This document shows positions 23,071 through 32,324 of a DNA stretch of 64,000 nt, in pieces. Every line of letters begins with the position of its first letter. Position 1 is the first letter of the stretch. The notes beneath the pieces are model-generated. The model was not told the DNA's origin, made no database searches, and saw only the letters and a list, made by a program, of their open reading frames with translations. Position numbers and translations under genes: made by a program. Source of the DNA: Arthrobacter sp. PM3 (GTDB lineage Bacteria > Actinomycetota > Actinomycetes > Actinomycetales > Micrococcaceae); contig NZ_CP022314.1 in the NCBI RefSeq assembly GCF_003352915.1, forward strand, positions 124,001 through 188,000, in the 5' to 3' direction.

Positions 23071-24096
23071 ATGAAAATTGGAATCCTCACCAGCGGCGGA
23101 GACTGCCCCGGACTGAACGCCGTCATCCGTGGCGCCGTCCTCAAGGGCATCGCCGTCCACGGCCAGCAGTTCGTAGGATTCCGGGATGGCTGGCGCGGCG
23201 TGGTGGAGGGCGACATCGTCGAGATTCCCCGCACCATGGTCCGGGGCATCGCGAAGCAGGGCGGCACCATCCTTGGCACCTCCCGCACCAACCCGTTCGA
23301 AAACGGCGGCGGCCCCGAGGTCATCAAGGACCACATGGACCGCCTGGGCATCGACGCGATCATCGCCATCGGCGGCGAGGGCACCCTGGCCGCCGCCAAG
23401 CGCCTCACCGACGCCGGCCTCAAGATCGTGGGCGTGCCCAAGACGGTCGACAACGACCTCGACGCCACGGACTACACCTTCGGTTTCGACACCGCCGTGG
23501 AAATCGCCACCGAGGCGATCGACCGGCTGCGCACCACCGGCGAATCGCACCACCGCTGCATGATCGCCGAGGTCATGGGCCGGCACGTGGGCTGGATTGC
23601 CCTGCACGCCGGAATGGCCTCCGGCGCGCACGCCATCCTGATCCCGGAGCAGAAGGCGTCGATGGAACAGATCGCCGAGTGGGTTGTCTCCGCCCGCGAC
23701 CGCGGCCGCGCCCCGCTGGTGGTCGTCGCCGAAGGATTCGTCCCCGAGGGCCAGGAGTCTCCGCACTCCGAGCGCGGACTGGACACGTTCGGCCGCCCGC
23801 GCCTGGGCGGCATCGCCGAGATGCTCGCGCCCGAGCTCGAGGCACGCACCGGCATCGAGACCCGCGCCACCGTTCTGGGCCACATCCAGCGCGGCGGCGT
23901 CCCGACCGCCTTCGACCGGGTCCTGGCCACCCGGCTGGGCATGGCCGCCATCGACTCGGTGGTCGAGAAGCGCTGGGGGACGATGGTGTCGCTGCACGGC
24001 ACGGACATTGTGCACGTCGGTTTCGACGCCGCGCTCGGAAACCTCAAGTCCGTCCCGCAGGACCGCTACGACGAGGCTGCCGTCCTCTTCGGCTGA
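23071..24096 (+). CDS. pfkA: 6-phosphofructokinase
   Basis: A 341-residue phosphofructokinase. GGDCPGLNAVIRG is the nucleotide/substrate loop at the N-terminus. IGGEGTLAAAKRL has glycine at the position that is aspartate in pyrophosphate-dependent enzymes, suggesting ATP as donor. VPKTVDNDLDATDYTFGF carries the catalytic aspartates. MGRHVGWIALHAG and GHIQRGGVPTAFDR are also conserved. It phosphorylates fructose 6-phosphate in glycolysis. The ATG at 23071 gives MKIGILTSGGD; the ribosome-binding site is weak. Confidence 0.94.
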   Translation: MKIGILTSGGDCPGLNAVIRGAVLKGIAVHGQQFVGFRDGWRGVVEGDIVEIPRTMVRGIAKQGGTILGTSRTNPFENGGGPEVIKDHMDRLGIDAIIAIGGEGTLAAAKRLTDAGLKIVGVPKTVDNDLDATDYTFGFDTAVEIATEAIDRLRTTGESHHRCMIAEVMGRHVGWIALHAGMASGAHAILIPEQKASMEQIAEWVVSARDRGRAPLVVVAEGFVPEGQESPHSERGLDTFGRPRLGGIAEMLAPELEARTGIETRATVLGHIQRGGVPTAFDRVLATRLGMAAIDSVVEKRWGTMVSLHGTDIVHVGFDAALGNLKSVPQDRYDEAAVLFG

Positions 24097-24176
24097 CCGG
24101 CGCCGTCGGCGCCGAACCCGCGCCTCAGCGGGCACGGCTGCGGCCGGAGCCCCGGCCGCGTGGGTAGGGTTGAGGC

Positions 24177-24887
24177 ATGACTCTTGAGCCCGGTTCCGCT
24201 GAAATCGTCCAGCTTGCGTGGGCGCGCCGTTTAGGGTTCGACGACGGCGCCTTCGCGGCCGCCGCCGGTGAGCGCCTGACGCGGGCGGACGAGTCCGCCC
24301 GGGCCGTGCAGTTCGTCCGGCTGTTCGGAAATTCGGCGCTGGTGGGGCCGCAGTGGGCGCTGGATGCCGCCGTCGGGTACACCGACGAGGAGCTCGCCCA
24401 GCACGTGACGCTGCTGACCATCACCCGCGGCCACGGCGGGCACGGGCTGGGCGCCGCCGCACTGTTCTTCGCCGACGACCTCCCGCTGCAGCAGCCGTCC
24501 GAGGAGCTGACCGTCTCGCACGGGAACCCCGAGGCGATCGAGCTGGAGAGCTTCTGCCCGCCTGACGATGTCAACGAGGTGGGCCTGGCGGACCTGGAAC
24601 ACCGCTTCACTGTCATGCACCTCGAGGACGGCCGCCGCACCCCCGTGGCCTGCGGCGCGTACACCGAGTGGGAGGGGCTCCTGGCCCATCTGGGTGTCCT
24701 GGTCGCACCGGAATGGCGGCGCCGCGGGCTGGGCAGACTGGCCGCCTCGATCGCCGCGCACGAGGCCCTCGCCGCCGGGCTGACCCTGCAGTGGCGTTCC
24801 GAGGTCAGCAACAAGGGCTCGCTGGCCCTGGCCCGGAGCCTTGGATTCTCCGCCGGCGGCATCCAGACCAGCGTGCTGCTGGGCTGA
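24177..24887 (+). CDS. GNAT-family N-acetyltransferase
   Basis: A 236-residue protein with one recognisable GNAT domain in the C-terminal half (HLGVLVAPEWRRRGLGRLAA is the acetyl-CoA loop; SNKGSLALARSLGFSAGGIQ follows). The N-terminal ~130 residues are less conserved. AGGG precedes the ATG. The substrate is unknown. It stands alone between pfkA and a convergent exporter gene. Confidence 0.8.
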   Translation: MTLEPGSAEIVQLAWARRLGFDDGAFAAAAGERLTRADESARAVQFVRLFGNSALVGPQWALDAAVGYTDEELAQHVTLLTITRGHGGHGLGAAALFFADDLPLQQPSEELTVSHGNPEAIELESFCPPDDVNEVGLADLEHRFTVMHLEDGRRTPVACGAYTEWEGLLAHLGVLVAPEWRRRGLGRLAASIAAHEALAAGLTLQWRSEVSNKGSLALARSLGFSAGGIQTSVLLG

Positions 24888-24914
24888 ACCGGACGCCGCC
24901 GGCGTTAGCGCAGC

Positions 24915-26450
24915 TTAGCGGCGCTCGACCGCCTGGTCGCTGTCCTGGTCTGCTGCTTCCGCCCCTGCGGCCGCGGGCGCCGGCTCGCCCCAGCCCTGGA
25001 CGGGCTTGGGCTTGGCGAAGAAGAGCACGACGGCTGCGCCAAGCAGGATGACGCCCGCCGGCAGGAGGATGGACTGGCCCATCGCCGTCGAAAATCCTTC
25101 ATGCAGCGGTTCCGGCAGGGCCCCGCCGAAGCCCATCGGGCTGACGGCGCCGCCTGCCCCGGCCCGGGCTGGGAGCTCGGCCGCCAGCCGTGCCTGGATG
25201 AGGACGGCGATGGCGGCGCTGCCGAGGACCGCGCCGATCTGGCGGGTGGTGTTGTACACGCCGGAGCCGGCCCCGGCCTGCCGCGGCGGCAGGTTCCGGG
25301 TGGCGGTGGAGCTCAAAGGCGCCCAGATTCCGGCGTTGGCGAAGCCCAGGACGGCGCTCGGGAGCAGGAACAGCCAGATGGGCGTGTCCGGGTGCATGAG
25401 CAGCGCGTTCCAGAATAGGGCCACCGACATCAGGACCAGGCCCGAGGCGGTGATGAATTTCGGGTTGACCCGGTCGATGATCCGGCCGACAACCGGCGCG
25501 AGGCCGCCCGAGATCAGGGCCATCGGCACCATCATGAGGGCCGACTCGGTGGGGGTCAGGCCGCGGACGATCTGGTAGTAGAAGATCAGCGGCAGGCCGA
25601 ACGCCGTGACGGTGAAGCCCACGGTGGTGATGGCGATGTTGGCCAGCGAGAAGTTCCGGTCCTTGAACAGGGACAGCGGCAGCAGCGGCTCGCCGGTGTT
25701 GAACCGCTGCCAGAGGACGAAGGCCGCGAGCACGGCAATGCCGCTGATGATCAGGCCCCAGACGGTGATGGGGCCAACGATGGTGCCCCAGTCGTAGGTC
25801 TCGCCTTCCTGGATGCCGAAGACCAGGAGGAACAGGCCCAGGGCGCTGAGCAGCACGCCGGGGATGTCGAACTTGTGCGGGTGGGTGCTGAGCGTGGGGA
25901 CGAAGCGCATGGCGAGGATGAAGCCGGCGATGCCGACCGGGACGTTGATGAAGAAGATCCATTCCCAGCCCAGCCCGTCCACCAGGACGCCGCCGAGGAT
26001 CGGGCCGACCAGGGTGGCGACGCCGGCCGTGGCGCCCCAGATGCCCATGGCCGCCCCGCGGCGGTCCGGGGCGAAGATCCGGGTGATGACGGCCATGGTC
26101 TGCGGCGTCATCATGGCCGCGCCGAGGCCCTGCACCACGCGGGCGGCGATCAGCATCTCGACATTCCCGGAAAGGCCGCACCACAGCGAGGCCAGGGTGA
26201 AGACCACGAGCCCTGACAGGTAGAGCTTCTTCGGTCCGAAGCGGTCCCCCAGACGGCCGGTGATGAGCAGCGGCACGGCGTAGGCGAGCAGGTAGGCGCT
26301 GGTGACCCAGATGACGGAGTTGATGTCAGTGTTGAGTCCCGCCATGATGCTCGGGTTGGCCACCGAGACGATGGTGGTGTCGATCAGGATCATGAAGAAG
26401 CCGATCACCAGGGACCAGAGTGCCGGCCATGGCCGGGCTACGTTTTCCAT
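24915..26450 (-). CDS. MFS drug:H+ antiporter (DHA2/EmrB-QacA type)
   Basis: A 511-residue protein with about 14 hydrophobic segments. Motif A is GRLGDRFGPKKLYLSGL, the DHA2-type motif C is GPILGGVLVDGLGWEWIFFI, and MLIDTTIVSVANPSI at the N-terminus carries the acidic residue typical of multidrug exporters. It is predicted to pump hydrophobic compounds out of the cell. AAGGAA precedes the ATG. It lies directly downstream of a PadR regulator, the classic arrangement for a repressed efflux pump. Confidence 0.9.
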   Translation of the reverse strand: MENVARPWPALWSLVIGFFMILIDTTIVSVANPSIMAGLNTDINSVIWVTSAYLLAYAVPLLITGRLGDRFGPKKLYLSGLVVFTLASLWCGLSGNVEMLIAARVVQGLGAAMMTPQTMAVITRIFAPDRRGAAMGIWGATAGVATLVGPILGGVLVDGLGWEWIFFINVPVGIAGFILAMRFVPTLSTHPHKFDIPGVLLSALGLFLLVFGIQEGETYDWGTIVGPITVWGLIISGIAVLAAFVLWQRFNTGEPLLPLSLFKDRNFSLANIAITTVGFTVTAFGLPLIFYYQIVRGLTPTESALMMVPMALISGGLAPVVGRIIDRVNPKFITASGLVLMSVALFWNALLMHPDTPIWLFLLPSAVLGFANAGIWAPLSSTATRNLPPRQAGAGSGVYNTTRQIGAVLGSAAIAVLIQARLAAELPARAGAGGAVSPMGFGGALPEPLHEGFSTAMGQSILLPAGVILLGAAVVLFFAKPKPVQGWGEPAPAAAGAEAADQDSDQAVERR

Positions 26451-26533
26451 GGGGTTCCTTTAGGTCTGGTGCGAATAAGGAGAAGACGGCGGCCGCTGCG
26501 GGGAGGGTGCGGCCGGGCCGCCGGGCACGGCGG

Positions 26534-27097
26534 TCACCAGGGCAGCGCGCCGGAGCGCAGCTGGTCCTGGAGGCCGCGGATCCAGGCGATCTCCGCCTGC
26601 AGCATGCCCTGCTGGTACTCAAGGTCAATCCAGTACTTGCGTTCCACGCCTTTCTTGCGGAGCAGTTCCTCGCCGGAGGCCAGGGAGTCGAGCTGCCCTT
26701 GGAGCGCCTGGAGCCGCCGGTCAAGAAGATCGAGGACGACGCCGGCCGGCAGGTTGTAAGCCTCCGAGACGGCCAGCGGAAAGGACGGGTATTCGTTGAC
26801 CGGGGCGGCGAGCATGTCCTGCAGCCGGTTCGTGAAGGCTTCGCGGCCGGCGGCCGAGATCGTGTACGTGGTGCGCTCCGGGCGGTTTCCTTCCCGGTCC
26901 GTTCCCGTGGCGGCGACCAGGCCCTGCTCCTCGAGCCGTGCGACAGCGTGATAGAGCGTCCCCGGCCGGACTTTGACCAGCCGGTCCTCGTGCCGGGCGA
27001 TCAGCAGCTGGTACATCTCGTAGGGATGCATCGGCTCTTCCACGAGCAGCGAGAGTGCGGCAAGGCCCAGCGGTGTCAGTGCGGTGGTCCGGGCCAT
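26534..27097 (-). CDS. PadR-family transcriptional regulator
   Basis: A 187-residue PadR protein. The winged HTH covers LGLAALSLLVEEPMHPYEMY, VRPGTLYHAVARLEEQGLV and RTTYTISAAGREAF. The long C-terminal helical part (95-187) serves dimerisation, as in subfamily 2 (AphA/YqjI-like). It is encoded upstream of the efflux pump on the same strand and is its likely ligand-responsive repressor. Confidence 0.9.
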   Translation of the reverse strand: MARTTALTPLGLAALSLLVEEPMHPYEMYQLLIARHEDRLVKVRPGTLYHAVARLEEQGLVAATGTDREGNRPERTTYTISAAGREAFTNRLQDMLAAPVNEYPSFPLAVSEAYNLPAGVVLDLLDRRLQALQGQLDSLASGEELLRKKGVERKYWIDLEYQQGMLQAEIAWIRGLQDQLRSGALPW

Positions 27098-27157
27098 GGC
27101 GCGCTCTCCCCTTCCGTCCCCGGTGTGTTGTCCGGTGTGTTTTCCGGTGCGGCTCCG

Positions 27158-27179
27158 GTTATTCCGTAACGATTATTCC
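27158..27179 (-). promoter_or_regulatory. candidate operator upstream of the PadR gene
   Basis: TTATTCC occurs twice with a 14-bp pitch (27159-27165, 27173-27179), and the first copy sits in the dyad GTTA-TTCCG-TAAC (27158-27170). It lies ~60 nt upstream of padR in an AT-rich patch where the promoter is expected. Binding by the PadR protein is inference. Confidence 0.35.
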
Positions 27180-27258
27180 ACGCGGAGTATTTGAAGGCAA
27201 TTTTGCCCGTTCCGCCGGGGCCCGGTCCAGGAACCGGGCCCGGGCGGACCCGGCCCCA

Positions 27259-27666
27259 TCAGTCGAGCAGGTCGAGGATGTCCGTCCGGGCAAACATCTG
27301 CGCGGCGGCCCGCGCCGAGGGGGTGCCGGCGTCGGGGTCGGCCCCGGCGGCCAGCAGTTCCCGGGCCACATCCGTGTAGCCCTTGAAGACGGCCCCGGCG
27401 AGCGGCGTCTGCCCGCGGTCGTTGGGCACGTTGGCATCGCCGCCGTGGTCCAGGATCAGCCGGACTGTGCCGGCGTGGCCGTGGTAGGCCGCCAGCATGA
27501 GCAGCGAGTCGCCGGCGGCATTGGTCAGGGTTGCCGGGACTCCGGCTGCCAGGTAGCTGCCCAGCACCGCGGAGTTGCCCTCGCGGGCGGCGTCGAAGAG
27601 CGCGTGCGCCAGCGCCAGAGTCTCGTCGTCGGGCGCGGAATTATTCGCGGGCGACTCGCTGTTCAT
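27259..27666 (-). CDS. ankyrin-repeat protein
   Basis: A 135-residue protein made of about three ankyrin repeats: LFDAAREGNSAVLGSYLAAG, then AAGDSLLMLAAYHGHAGTVR, then GQTPLAGAVFKGYTDVAREL, plus a partial last repeat. It is probably a protein-interaction module in the cytoplasm. The ATG overlaps the stop of the ygfZ gene (ATGA), so they are translationally coupled. Confidence 0.88.
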   Translation of the reverse strand: MNSESPANNSAPDDETLALAHALFDAAREGNSAVLGSYLAAGVPATLTNAAGDSLLMLAAYHGHAGTVRLILDHGGDANVPNDRGQTPLAGAVFKGYTDVARELLAAGADPDAGTPSARAAAQMFARTDILDLLD

Positions 27667-28745
27667 CGGGTACCCCGCAGGAAGCCGGTCTGGCGTCCCA
27701 CCACCTGGCCGGCGTCGGGGGCAACAATGAGTTCCTGCGCCGCGGCGTAGGACTCGTCCCCGTCCACGACGCTCAGGGTGTCGTCCGGGGCGACGGAGCG
27801 CTTGATGACGGCCAGGGCCACCGGGCCCATCTCATAGTGCTGCGCCACCGAGGTCACGGTGCCCACCTTGCGGTCACCGGCACGGACCTCGCTGCCGGCG
27901 GCGGGCAGGGTGTGCTGGGAGCCGTCGAGCTGGAGGAACACGAGCCGCCGCGGCGGGTGGCCCAGATTGTGGACGCGGGCGATCGTTTCCTGGCCCTTGT
28001 AGCAGCCCTTGGCCAGGTGCACGGCGGTGCGCAGGAGGTCGAGTTCGTGCGGGATGGTCCTGTCGTCGGTTTCCGCGCCCCACCGCGGGCGCCAGGCGGC
28101 GATCCGCAGCGCCTCGGCGGCCATGGTGCCGGCCAGCGCCCTGTCCCCTACGGTGTCGGCCAGCGCGGCGGCGGGAACGAGGTATTCGAACCACGGCCGT
28201 TCCAGGCCGGGGTGGGCGTCCTCGCCCACCACCGCGTAGGAGTACCCGCCCGCGGCGACGTGCGGCCACGGGTCTTCCCAGGCCAGGAGGCCGGACCACT
28301 CCGCGATGCGGCGCGTGGACCCGACCACGGCCCAGTCCGCCGAGACGTCGGCGACCTCGACCCGGAGCATGAACTTCATCTTCGTGAGCCACTCGGCCAA
28401 CGGGGCAGCTTCGGCCGCCTCGACGATCAGCCAGGTGGTCCCGCCGTCGTCCACCACGCGGGCGTCGAATTCGATCCTGCCCTGCACGCTGAGCAGCAGC
28501 AGTTCGGTGGACTGTCCCGGGGCCAGGCCGGTGAGCTGCTGGGAAGAGAGGGTGTTGAGCCAGCTGAGGCGGTCCGGACCGCTGACCGTGACCACACCGC
28601 GGTTGGAGAGATCGACGACGGCGGTCCCGGCGGCCAGTGCCCGCTGCTCCCGCAGCGGCTCGCCGTAGTGGGCGGCGACGCCGGCGTCGGCACCGCCGGC
28701 CTCGACCGCGGCCGGGCGCGACAACAGGGGGCTCTTCATAGTCAT
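27663..28745 (-). CDS. ygfZ: YgfZ/GcvT-type folate-binding protein (Fe-S cluster repair)
   Basis: A ~360-residue protein. It shows the GcvT-like fold and the family signature KGCYKGQETIAR, whose cysteine is characteristic of YgfZ rather than true GcvT. WLNTLSSQQLTGLAPGQSTE near the N-terminus is also conserved. YgfZ uses folate to assist assembly or repair of some iron-sulfur proteins. The ATG at 28745 is chosen (a second is at 28739); a longer upstream frame has no support. It is co-translated with an ankyrin protein downstream. Confidence 0.88.
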   Translation of the reverse strand: MTMKSPLLSRPAAVEAGGADAGVAAHYGEPLREQRALAAGTAVVDLSNRGVVTVSGPDRLSWLNTLSSQQLTGLAPGQSTELLLLSVQGRIEFDARVVDDGGTTWLIVEAAEAAPLAEWLTKMKFMLRVEVADVSADWAVVGSTRRIAEWSGLLAWEDPWPHVAAGGYSYAVVGEDAHPGLERPWFEYLVPAAALADTVGDRALAGTMAAEALRIAAWRPRWGAETDDRTIPHELDLLRTAVHLAKGCYKGQETIARVHNLGHPPRRLVFLQLDGSQHTLPAAGSEVRAGDRKVGTVTSVAQHYEMGPVALAVIKRSVAPDDTLSVVDGDESYAAAQELIVAPDAGQVVGRQTGFLRGTR

Positions 28746-28809
28746 ATTGAAAGGAACGTCCTTAGCTCTGTGCGTATTCCGGTCATGCGGCATTCAGCGG
28801 GCGGCCCGC

Positions 28810-29547
28810 TCAGCGGTATTCCGGATTTTCGAAGTCGAAGCGGGTGCCTGCTTTCCAGGCATCGGGGAGGTTGCCGTAGGCGGGAATGCCGCCGGCGTCT
28901 TTGAGCATCCGGGCCAGGTGCAGCATGTTCCAGGTCATGAAGGTGGTGTTGCGGTTGGTGAAGTCGCTCTCCGGGCCCCCTGAACCTGCGTCAAGGTAGC
29001 TCGGCCCCGGCCCGACGGGTCCGATCCAGCCGGCGTCGGCCTGCGGCGGGATCGTGAAGCCGATGTGCTGCAGGCTATACAGGACGTTCATGGCGCAGTG
29101 CTTGATGCCGTCCTCGTTCCCGGTGATCAGGCAGCCGCCCACCTTCGGGTAGTACGCCCACTGGCCTTTGGCGTTCAGCTGCCCCGAGTGGGCGTAGAGG
29201 CGCTCGATCAGTTTCTTGGTCTGCGAGGAGTTGTCCCCTAGCCAGATGGGTCCGGCGACGACCACGATGTCCGCCGCCAGGACGGCCGGGTAGAGTTCCG
29301 GCCATTCGTCGGTGGCCCAGCCGTGCTCGCGCATGTCCGGGTAGACACCGCTGGCGATGTCGTGGTCCACCGTGCGGATGACGCGGGTGGTCACGCCCTG
29401 TTTCTCCATGATCCGGCGGCTGACCTCGATCAGGCCCTGGGTGTTGGACACGTCCGGGGACTTCTTAAGGGTGCCGTTGAAGTACACGGCCTTGAGGTCG
29501 GCGTAGCTGGTCTTCCCGGCGCCGGTGCCGGTGACTGCGTCATTCAC
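28810..29547 (-). CDS. flavodoxin-fold NAD(P)H-dependent oxidoreductase
   Basis: A 245-residue flavodoxin-like protein. LKAVYFNGTLKKSPDVSNTQ is the FMN phosphate loop, DIVVVAGPIWLGDNSSQTKK the second flavin loop and GNEDGIKHCAMNVLYSLQHI the third. It is like the FMN-dependent reductase family (NADPH-dependent FMN reductase / WrbA-like). The redox partner is unknown. It stands alone, ~60 nt upstream of the ygfZ gene on the same strand. Confidence 0.8.
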   Translation of the reverse strand: MNDAVTGTGAGKTSYADLKAVYFNGTLKKSPDVSNTQGLIEVSRRIMEKQGVTTRVIRTVDHDIASGVYPDMREHGWATDEWPELYPAVLAADIVVVAGPIWLGDNSSQTKKLIERLYAHSGQLNAKGQWAYYPKVGGCLITGNEDGIKHCAMNVLYSLQHIGFTIPPQADAGWIGPVGPGPSYLDAGSGGPESDFTNRNTTFMTWNMLHLARMLKDAGGIPAYGNLPDAWKAGTRFDFENPEYR

Positions 29548-29601
29548 GGTGTTTTCTCCCTGGTCAGTGCGGACGACGGAAAAATCAGTGAGACCGTGTA
29601 T

Positions 29602-30216
29602 TCAGCTTACTTTGGCGAGGATGGCCGATGCGTGTGCTTCCAGGCCGCCGCCGGACTCGGAACTCTTGCCCGTGGCCACGTCCCAGCGCCACAGCAGGTT
29701 CCCGTCCACCAGGCCGAAGATCCGGGTGGCGGCCGTGTACTCCTTGGAGTGGCTGCCGCGCATCACCATGTCGGTGCTGAGCTGGATCTGGGGGCCCTTG
29801 ATCTGGCCATAGTAGAGCTCGGAGATGCCGCCGGGGTGGGCGATGGACACCGAGATGTCGAAGCCGCCGTCGCTGTTGCGCAGGGCCTCGACCTCATCGG
29901 CGCTCTTGAGCACGGGCACGATGTCCGCCGGGGTCAGGCCGGGGCCGCCGTCTTCCTCGCGCTGCTTGCGCTCCAGCGCCCAGAAGCCGGTCTCGACAGT
30001 GAGGGGACGCAGCTTGGTGCCCTCGTCATCGGTCAGCCAGCTCTCGGCACGGTACTGCAGGTACGGCAGGCCGTTGTGCGTGAAGGAGACGTGCTGCAGG
30101 AAGTGCTCTGAGTCCTCGTCGCCGGCGCCCAGCCGGCCGCGGCCCTCCCACTCACCAATGAGCCAGGACAGCGGAACGATTTCGGGGGTCAGATCTGTGG
30201 GAATTTCAATCGGCAC
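29602..30216 (-). CDS. nitrobindin-like heme-binding beta-barrel protein
   Basis: A 204-residue protein of the DUF1794 / nitrobindin family (FABP-like barrel). The signature LIGEWEGRGRLG gives the GxWxGxG motif, and a C-terminal histidine in GLEAHASAILAKV is the expected axial heme ligand. Bacterial and human relatives bind ferric heme and react with nitric oxide or peroxynitrite. It lies between a flavodoxin-like reductase and a small membrane protein; whether they cooperate is not shown. Confidence 0.85.
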   Translation of the reverse strand: MPIEIPTDLTPEIVPLSWLIGEWEGRGRLGAGDEDSEHFLQHVSFTHNGLPYLQYRAESWLTDDEGTKLRPLTVETGFWALERKQREEDGGPGLTPADIVPVLKSADEVEALRNSDGGFDISVSIAHPGGISELYYGQIKGPQIQLSTDMVMRGSHSKEYTAATRIFGLVDGNLLWRWDVATGKSSESGGGLEAHASAILAKVS

Positions 30217-30258
30217 AGCAACTACCTCGGGAAATTACGGGGTCTGAAAAAGACCGGG

Positions 30259-30372
30259 TTACTTCTGGCCCTTGAAGAGGCGGTAGACGACAAAGCCGGC
30301 AAACCAGGCCATGGACAGGCCGGCCACGGCGAGCAGGACAAGGAAGAAGATTTCATATGCAAGTACGGACAT
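30259..30372 (-). CDS. 37-residue single-span membrane protein
   Basis: The frame encodes MSVLAYEIFFLVLLAVAGLS, then MAWFAGFVVYRLFKGQK: one hydrophobic helix with a basic C-terminus. AGGAT seven bases before the ATG is a credible ribosome-binding site, and the codon use fits the neighbours. It lies between two same-strand genes with small gaps. The function is unknown. Confidence 0.6.
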   Translation of the reverse strand: MSVLAYEIFFLVLLAVAGLSMAWFAGFVVYRLFKGQK

Positions 30373-30388
30373 GATGCCATCCTAACGC

Positions 30389-31123
30389 TTAGTAGATGAG
30401 TAGTTTGTCTATGAAGTAGGCCAGCGAACCGACCGCCGAGACCGGCCCCAGCCCCATGCCGACGGCGGCCAGCAGACCCAGGCCTTCACCGCCGAGGACG
30501 ACGAGGCGCCGGAAACTCACCAGCACCGCCCCCACCACGATGCCGGCGAGGGCGGCGGGCAGCACGGCGATATCGGAGAACACCAGTCCTGCGAGCGGTC
30601 CCGCGAGCCCGGCACCGACGATGCCCAGGGGAGCCACGATCCGGTCAGGCCAGCGGATCAATCCGGCCATCAGGGCGATGGCTGCGCTGATGGCCGCCAC
30701 GAGGAGCATCTCGCGGACCCCGTTGAACCGCGAACTCGCGATCCAGCCCGCGCCCAGGCAGGAGAGCAGGACACCGGCGCACGAGCCCAGCGTGGATTCA
30801 AGGCGCTGCGCCTGCCCGGTGCCGCGGATCAGCTGCATGACAAAGATGGCCATGACACCGACCGCCATGAACGACGGCGTCCAGTCCAGGAAGCCCGGCG
30901 CCGGAAGATAGCTTGCGGCCACAGCCGACCCCACGCCGGGCAGTCCGATCAGGACCGCCAGGGTCTTCCTGGCGGGGATGCCGAGAAAATGGGGCCAGCC
31001 GATGCCGACGCCGGCGGCGGTGAGGACCGCGACGGCCAGGAGGATCTGCGGCGAGGAGTAGGCACCGGCAACCGTGGCCGCGAGGCACACCAGGCCGATG
31101 ACCCCGACGCTCCACGACTTCAC
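30389..31123 (-). CDS. multi-spanning membrane protein of unknown function
   Basis: A 244-residue, very hydrophobic protein with about 7-8 predicted membrane segments. Charged patches are few (IPARKTL, RGTGQAQRLEST, FRRLVVLGG). I do not recognise a family. The start is a GTG at 31123 with a weak ribosome-binding site. The following small membrane protein is 16 nt away, so the two may form a unit. Confidence 0.65.
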   Translation of the reverse strand: MKSWSVGVIGLVCLAATVAGAYSSPQILLAVAVLTAAGVGIGWPHFLGIPARKTLAVLIGLPGVGSAVAASYLPAPGFLDWTPSFMAVGVMAIFVMQLIRGTGQAQRLESTLGSCAGVLLSCLGAGWIASSRFNGVREMLLVAAISAAIALMAGLIRWPDRIVAPLGIVGAGLAGPLAGLVFSDIAVLPAALAGIVVGAVLVSFRRLVVLGGEGLGLLAAVGMGLGPVSAVGSLAYFIDKLLIY

Positions 31124-31307
31124 TGTGCACTCGCCATCGGCAGACCTGTCGTGGTCTTACCTTCGCTCACTGCGGACCCCAATTCGACTCGGCTCAATTT
31201 CAACGGGCCGCAGCCCTGACGGTTCAATCCTGCCCTATGTGAACGGTATGTGTCGCAAAAGGACCGGCCGGAAGTGACGGGACCATGGCCGGAAAGGGGC
31301 CTTTAGG

Positions 31308-31313
31308 TATACT
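31308..31313 (+). promoter_or_regulatory. candidate -10 element of the GlnR-like gene
   Basis: TATACT (5/6 to consensus) lies ~54 nt upstream of the ATG in the divergent spacer 31124-31366. No good -35 is seen at 17 nt, as in many actinobacterial promoters. Nothing else stands out in this spacer. Confidence 0.35.
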
Positions 31314-31366
31314 CGAGATCAGCACCACAGACGCCCAACGATGCGCGGACACCCCTTGGAGGAACA

Positions 31367-32065
31367 ATGTCGCACATCCTGCTATTGACGAACAGCACCG
31401 GAACATCCGTGGACGTCCTGCCTGCGCTGGAACTGCTAAACCACCGGGTACACATCCTCCCGGCCGAGCCCACCGCCTTGCTTGAGACGGATCCCTGCGA
31501 CATCGTCCTGCTGGATGCCCGCAAGGACCTGGTCGGCGCACGTTCCCTCACCCAATTGCTCAAGGCCACCGGCCTCAGCGCTCCCCTGATGCTCATCCTC
31601 ACCGAAGGCGGCATGGCCGCTGTGTCCTCGGCATGGGCCGTGGACGACATCCTCCTCGAATCCGCGGGACCGGCCGAAGTCGAGGCCCGGATCCGGCTCG
31701 GCGTCGCCCGCGCCGTCCCCGAGCAGGAGGATGCCCCGAGCGAAATCCGGGCGGCCGGCGTCGTGATCGACGAGGCCAGCTACACCGCCCGGGTCAACGG
31801 CGCCGCCCTCAACCTGACCTTCAAGGAATTTGAACTGCTGAAGTACCTGGCCCAGCACCCCGGCCGGGTCTTCACCCGCCAGCAGCTGCTGACCGAAGTC
31901 TGGGGCTACGACTACTACGGCGGCACCCGGACCGTGGACGTCCACGTCCGGCGGCTCCGCGCCAAGCTCGGCGCCGACCACGAGAACCTGATCAGCACCG
32001 TCCGCAATGTCGGCTACCGCCTGACCCTGGTCCGGCAGCCCGAGGACGAACTCACCGAAGCCTGA
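31367..32065 (+). CDS. glnR: GlnR-like OmpR-family winged-helix regulator
   Basis: A 232-residue OmpR/PhoB-type protein. The receiver-like domain has D50 in [11 protein letters not shown] and the unusual block [19 protein letters not shown], then [15 protein letters not shown], which closely resembles actinobacterial GlnR. The C-terminal winged helix is complete ([48 protein letters not shown]). GlnR is an orphan regulator of nitrogen assimilation. GGAGG lies close before the ATG. The mycothiol synthase gene follows. The GlnR assignment rests on these motifs; an MtrA-like role is less likely. Confidence 0.75.
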   Translation: MSHILLLTNSTGTSVDVLPALELLNHRVHILPAEPTALLETDPCDIVLLDARKDLVGARSLTQLLKATGLSAPLMLILTEGGMAAVSSAWAVDDILLESAGPAEVEARIRLGVARAVPEQEDAPSEIRAAGVVIDEASYTARVNGAALNLTFKEFELLKYLAQHPGRVFTRQQLLTEVWGYDYYGGTRTVDVHVRRLRAKLGADHENLISTVRNVGYRLTLVRQPEDELTEA

Positions 32066-32109
32066 GCGGACCGCCACCGGCACCCGGCAGCCCTGCCCCA
32101 ATCAGCACT

Positions 32110-32175
32110 GAAGGCCCCGTCCCGAGGATCGAATCCGGATCAATTCCGGAACATCTTCTCGAGGGCGGGGCCTTC
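32110..32175 (+). terminator. long hairpin after the GlnR-like gene
   Basis: GAAGGCCCCG (32110-32119) pairs with CGGGGCCTTC (32166-32175). The intervening 46 nt contain a second small stem (ATCCGGAT / ATTCCGGA). It is ~45 nt after the stop codon and separates the regulator from mshD. Confidence 0.55.
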
Positions 32176-32249
32176 GGCGTTAGCAGTGGAGGACATACGG
32201 GTCGAACGTATCGAGGCCACCCCAGTGGTGGATCCCCCTCGTACCCGGC

Positions 32250-32278
32250 TCAACACCGGATGAGATAACGACTATACG
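32250..32278 (+). promoter_or_regulatory. candidate mshD promoter
   Basis: TCAACA (32250-32255) and TATACG (32273-32278) are exactly 17 nt apart, ~45 nt upstream of the mshD ATG. Together with the preceding terminator this suggests that mshD is transcribed on its own. Confidence 0.4.
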
Positions 32279-32324
32279 GTGCCGCCCGGTCCTGGACAAA
32301 ATCGGCCGCTGATAGCCTTGCTCC

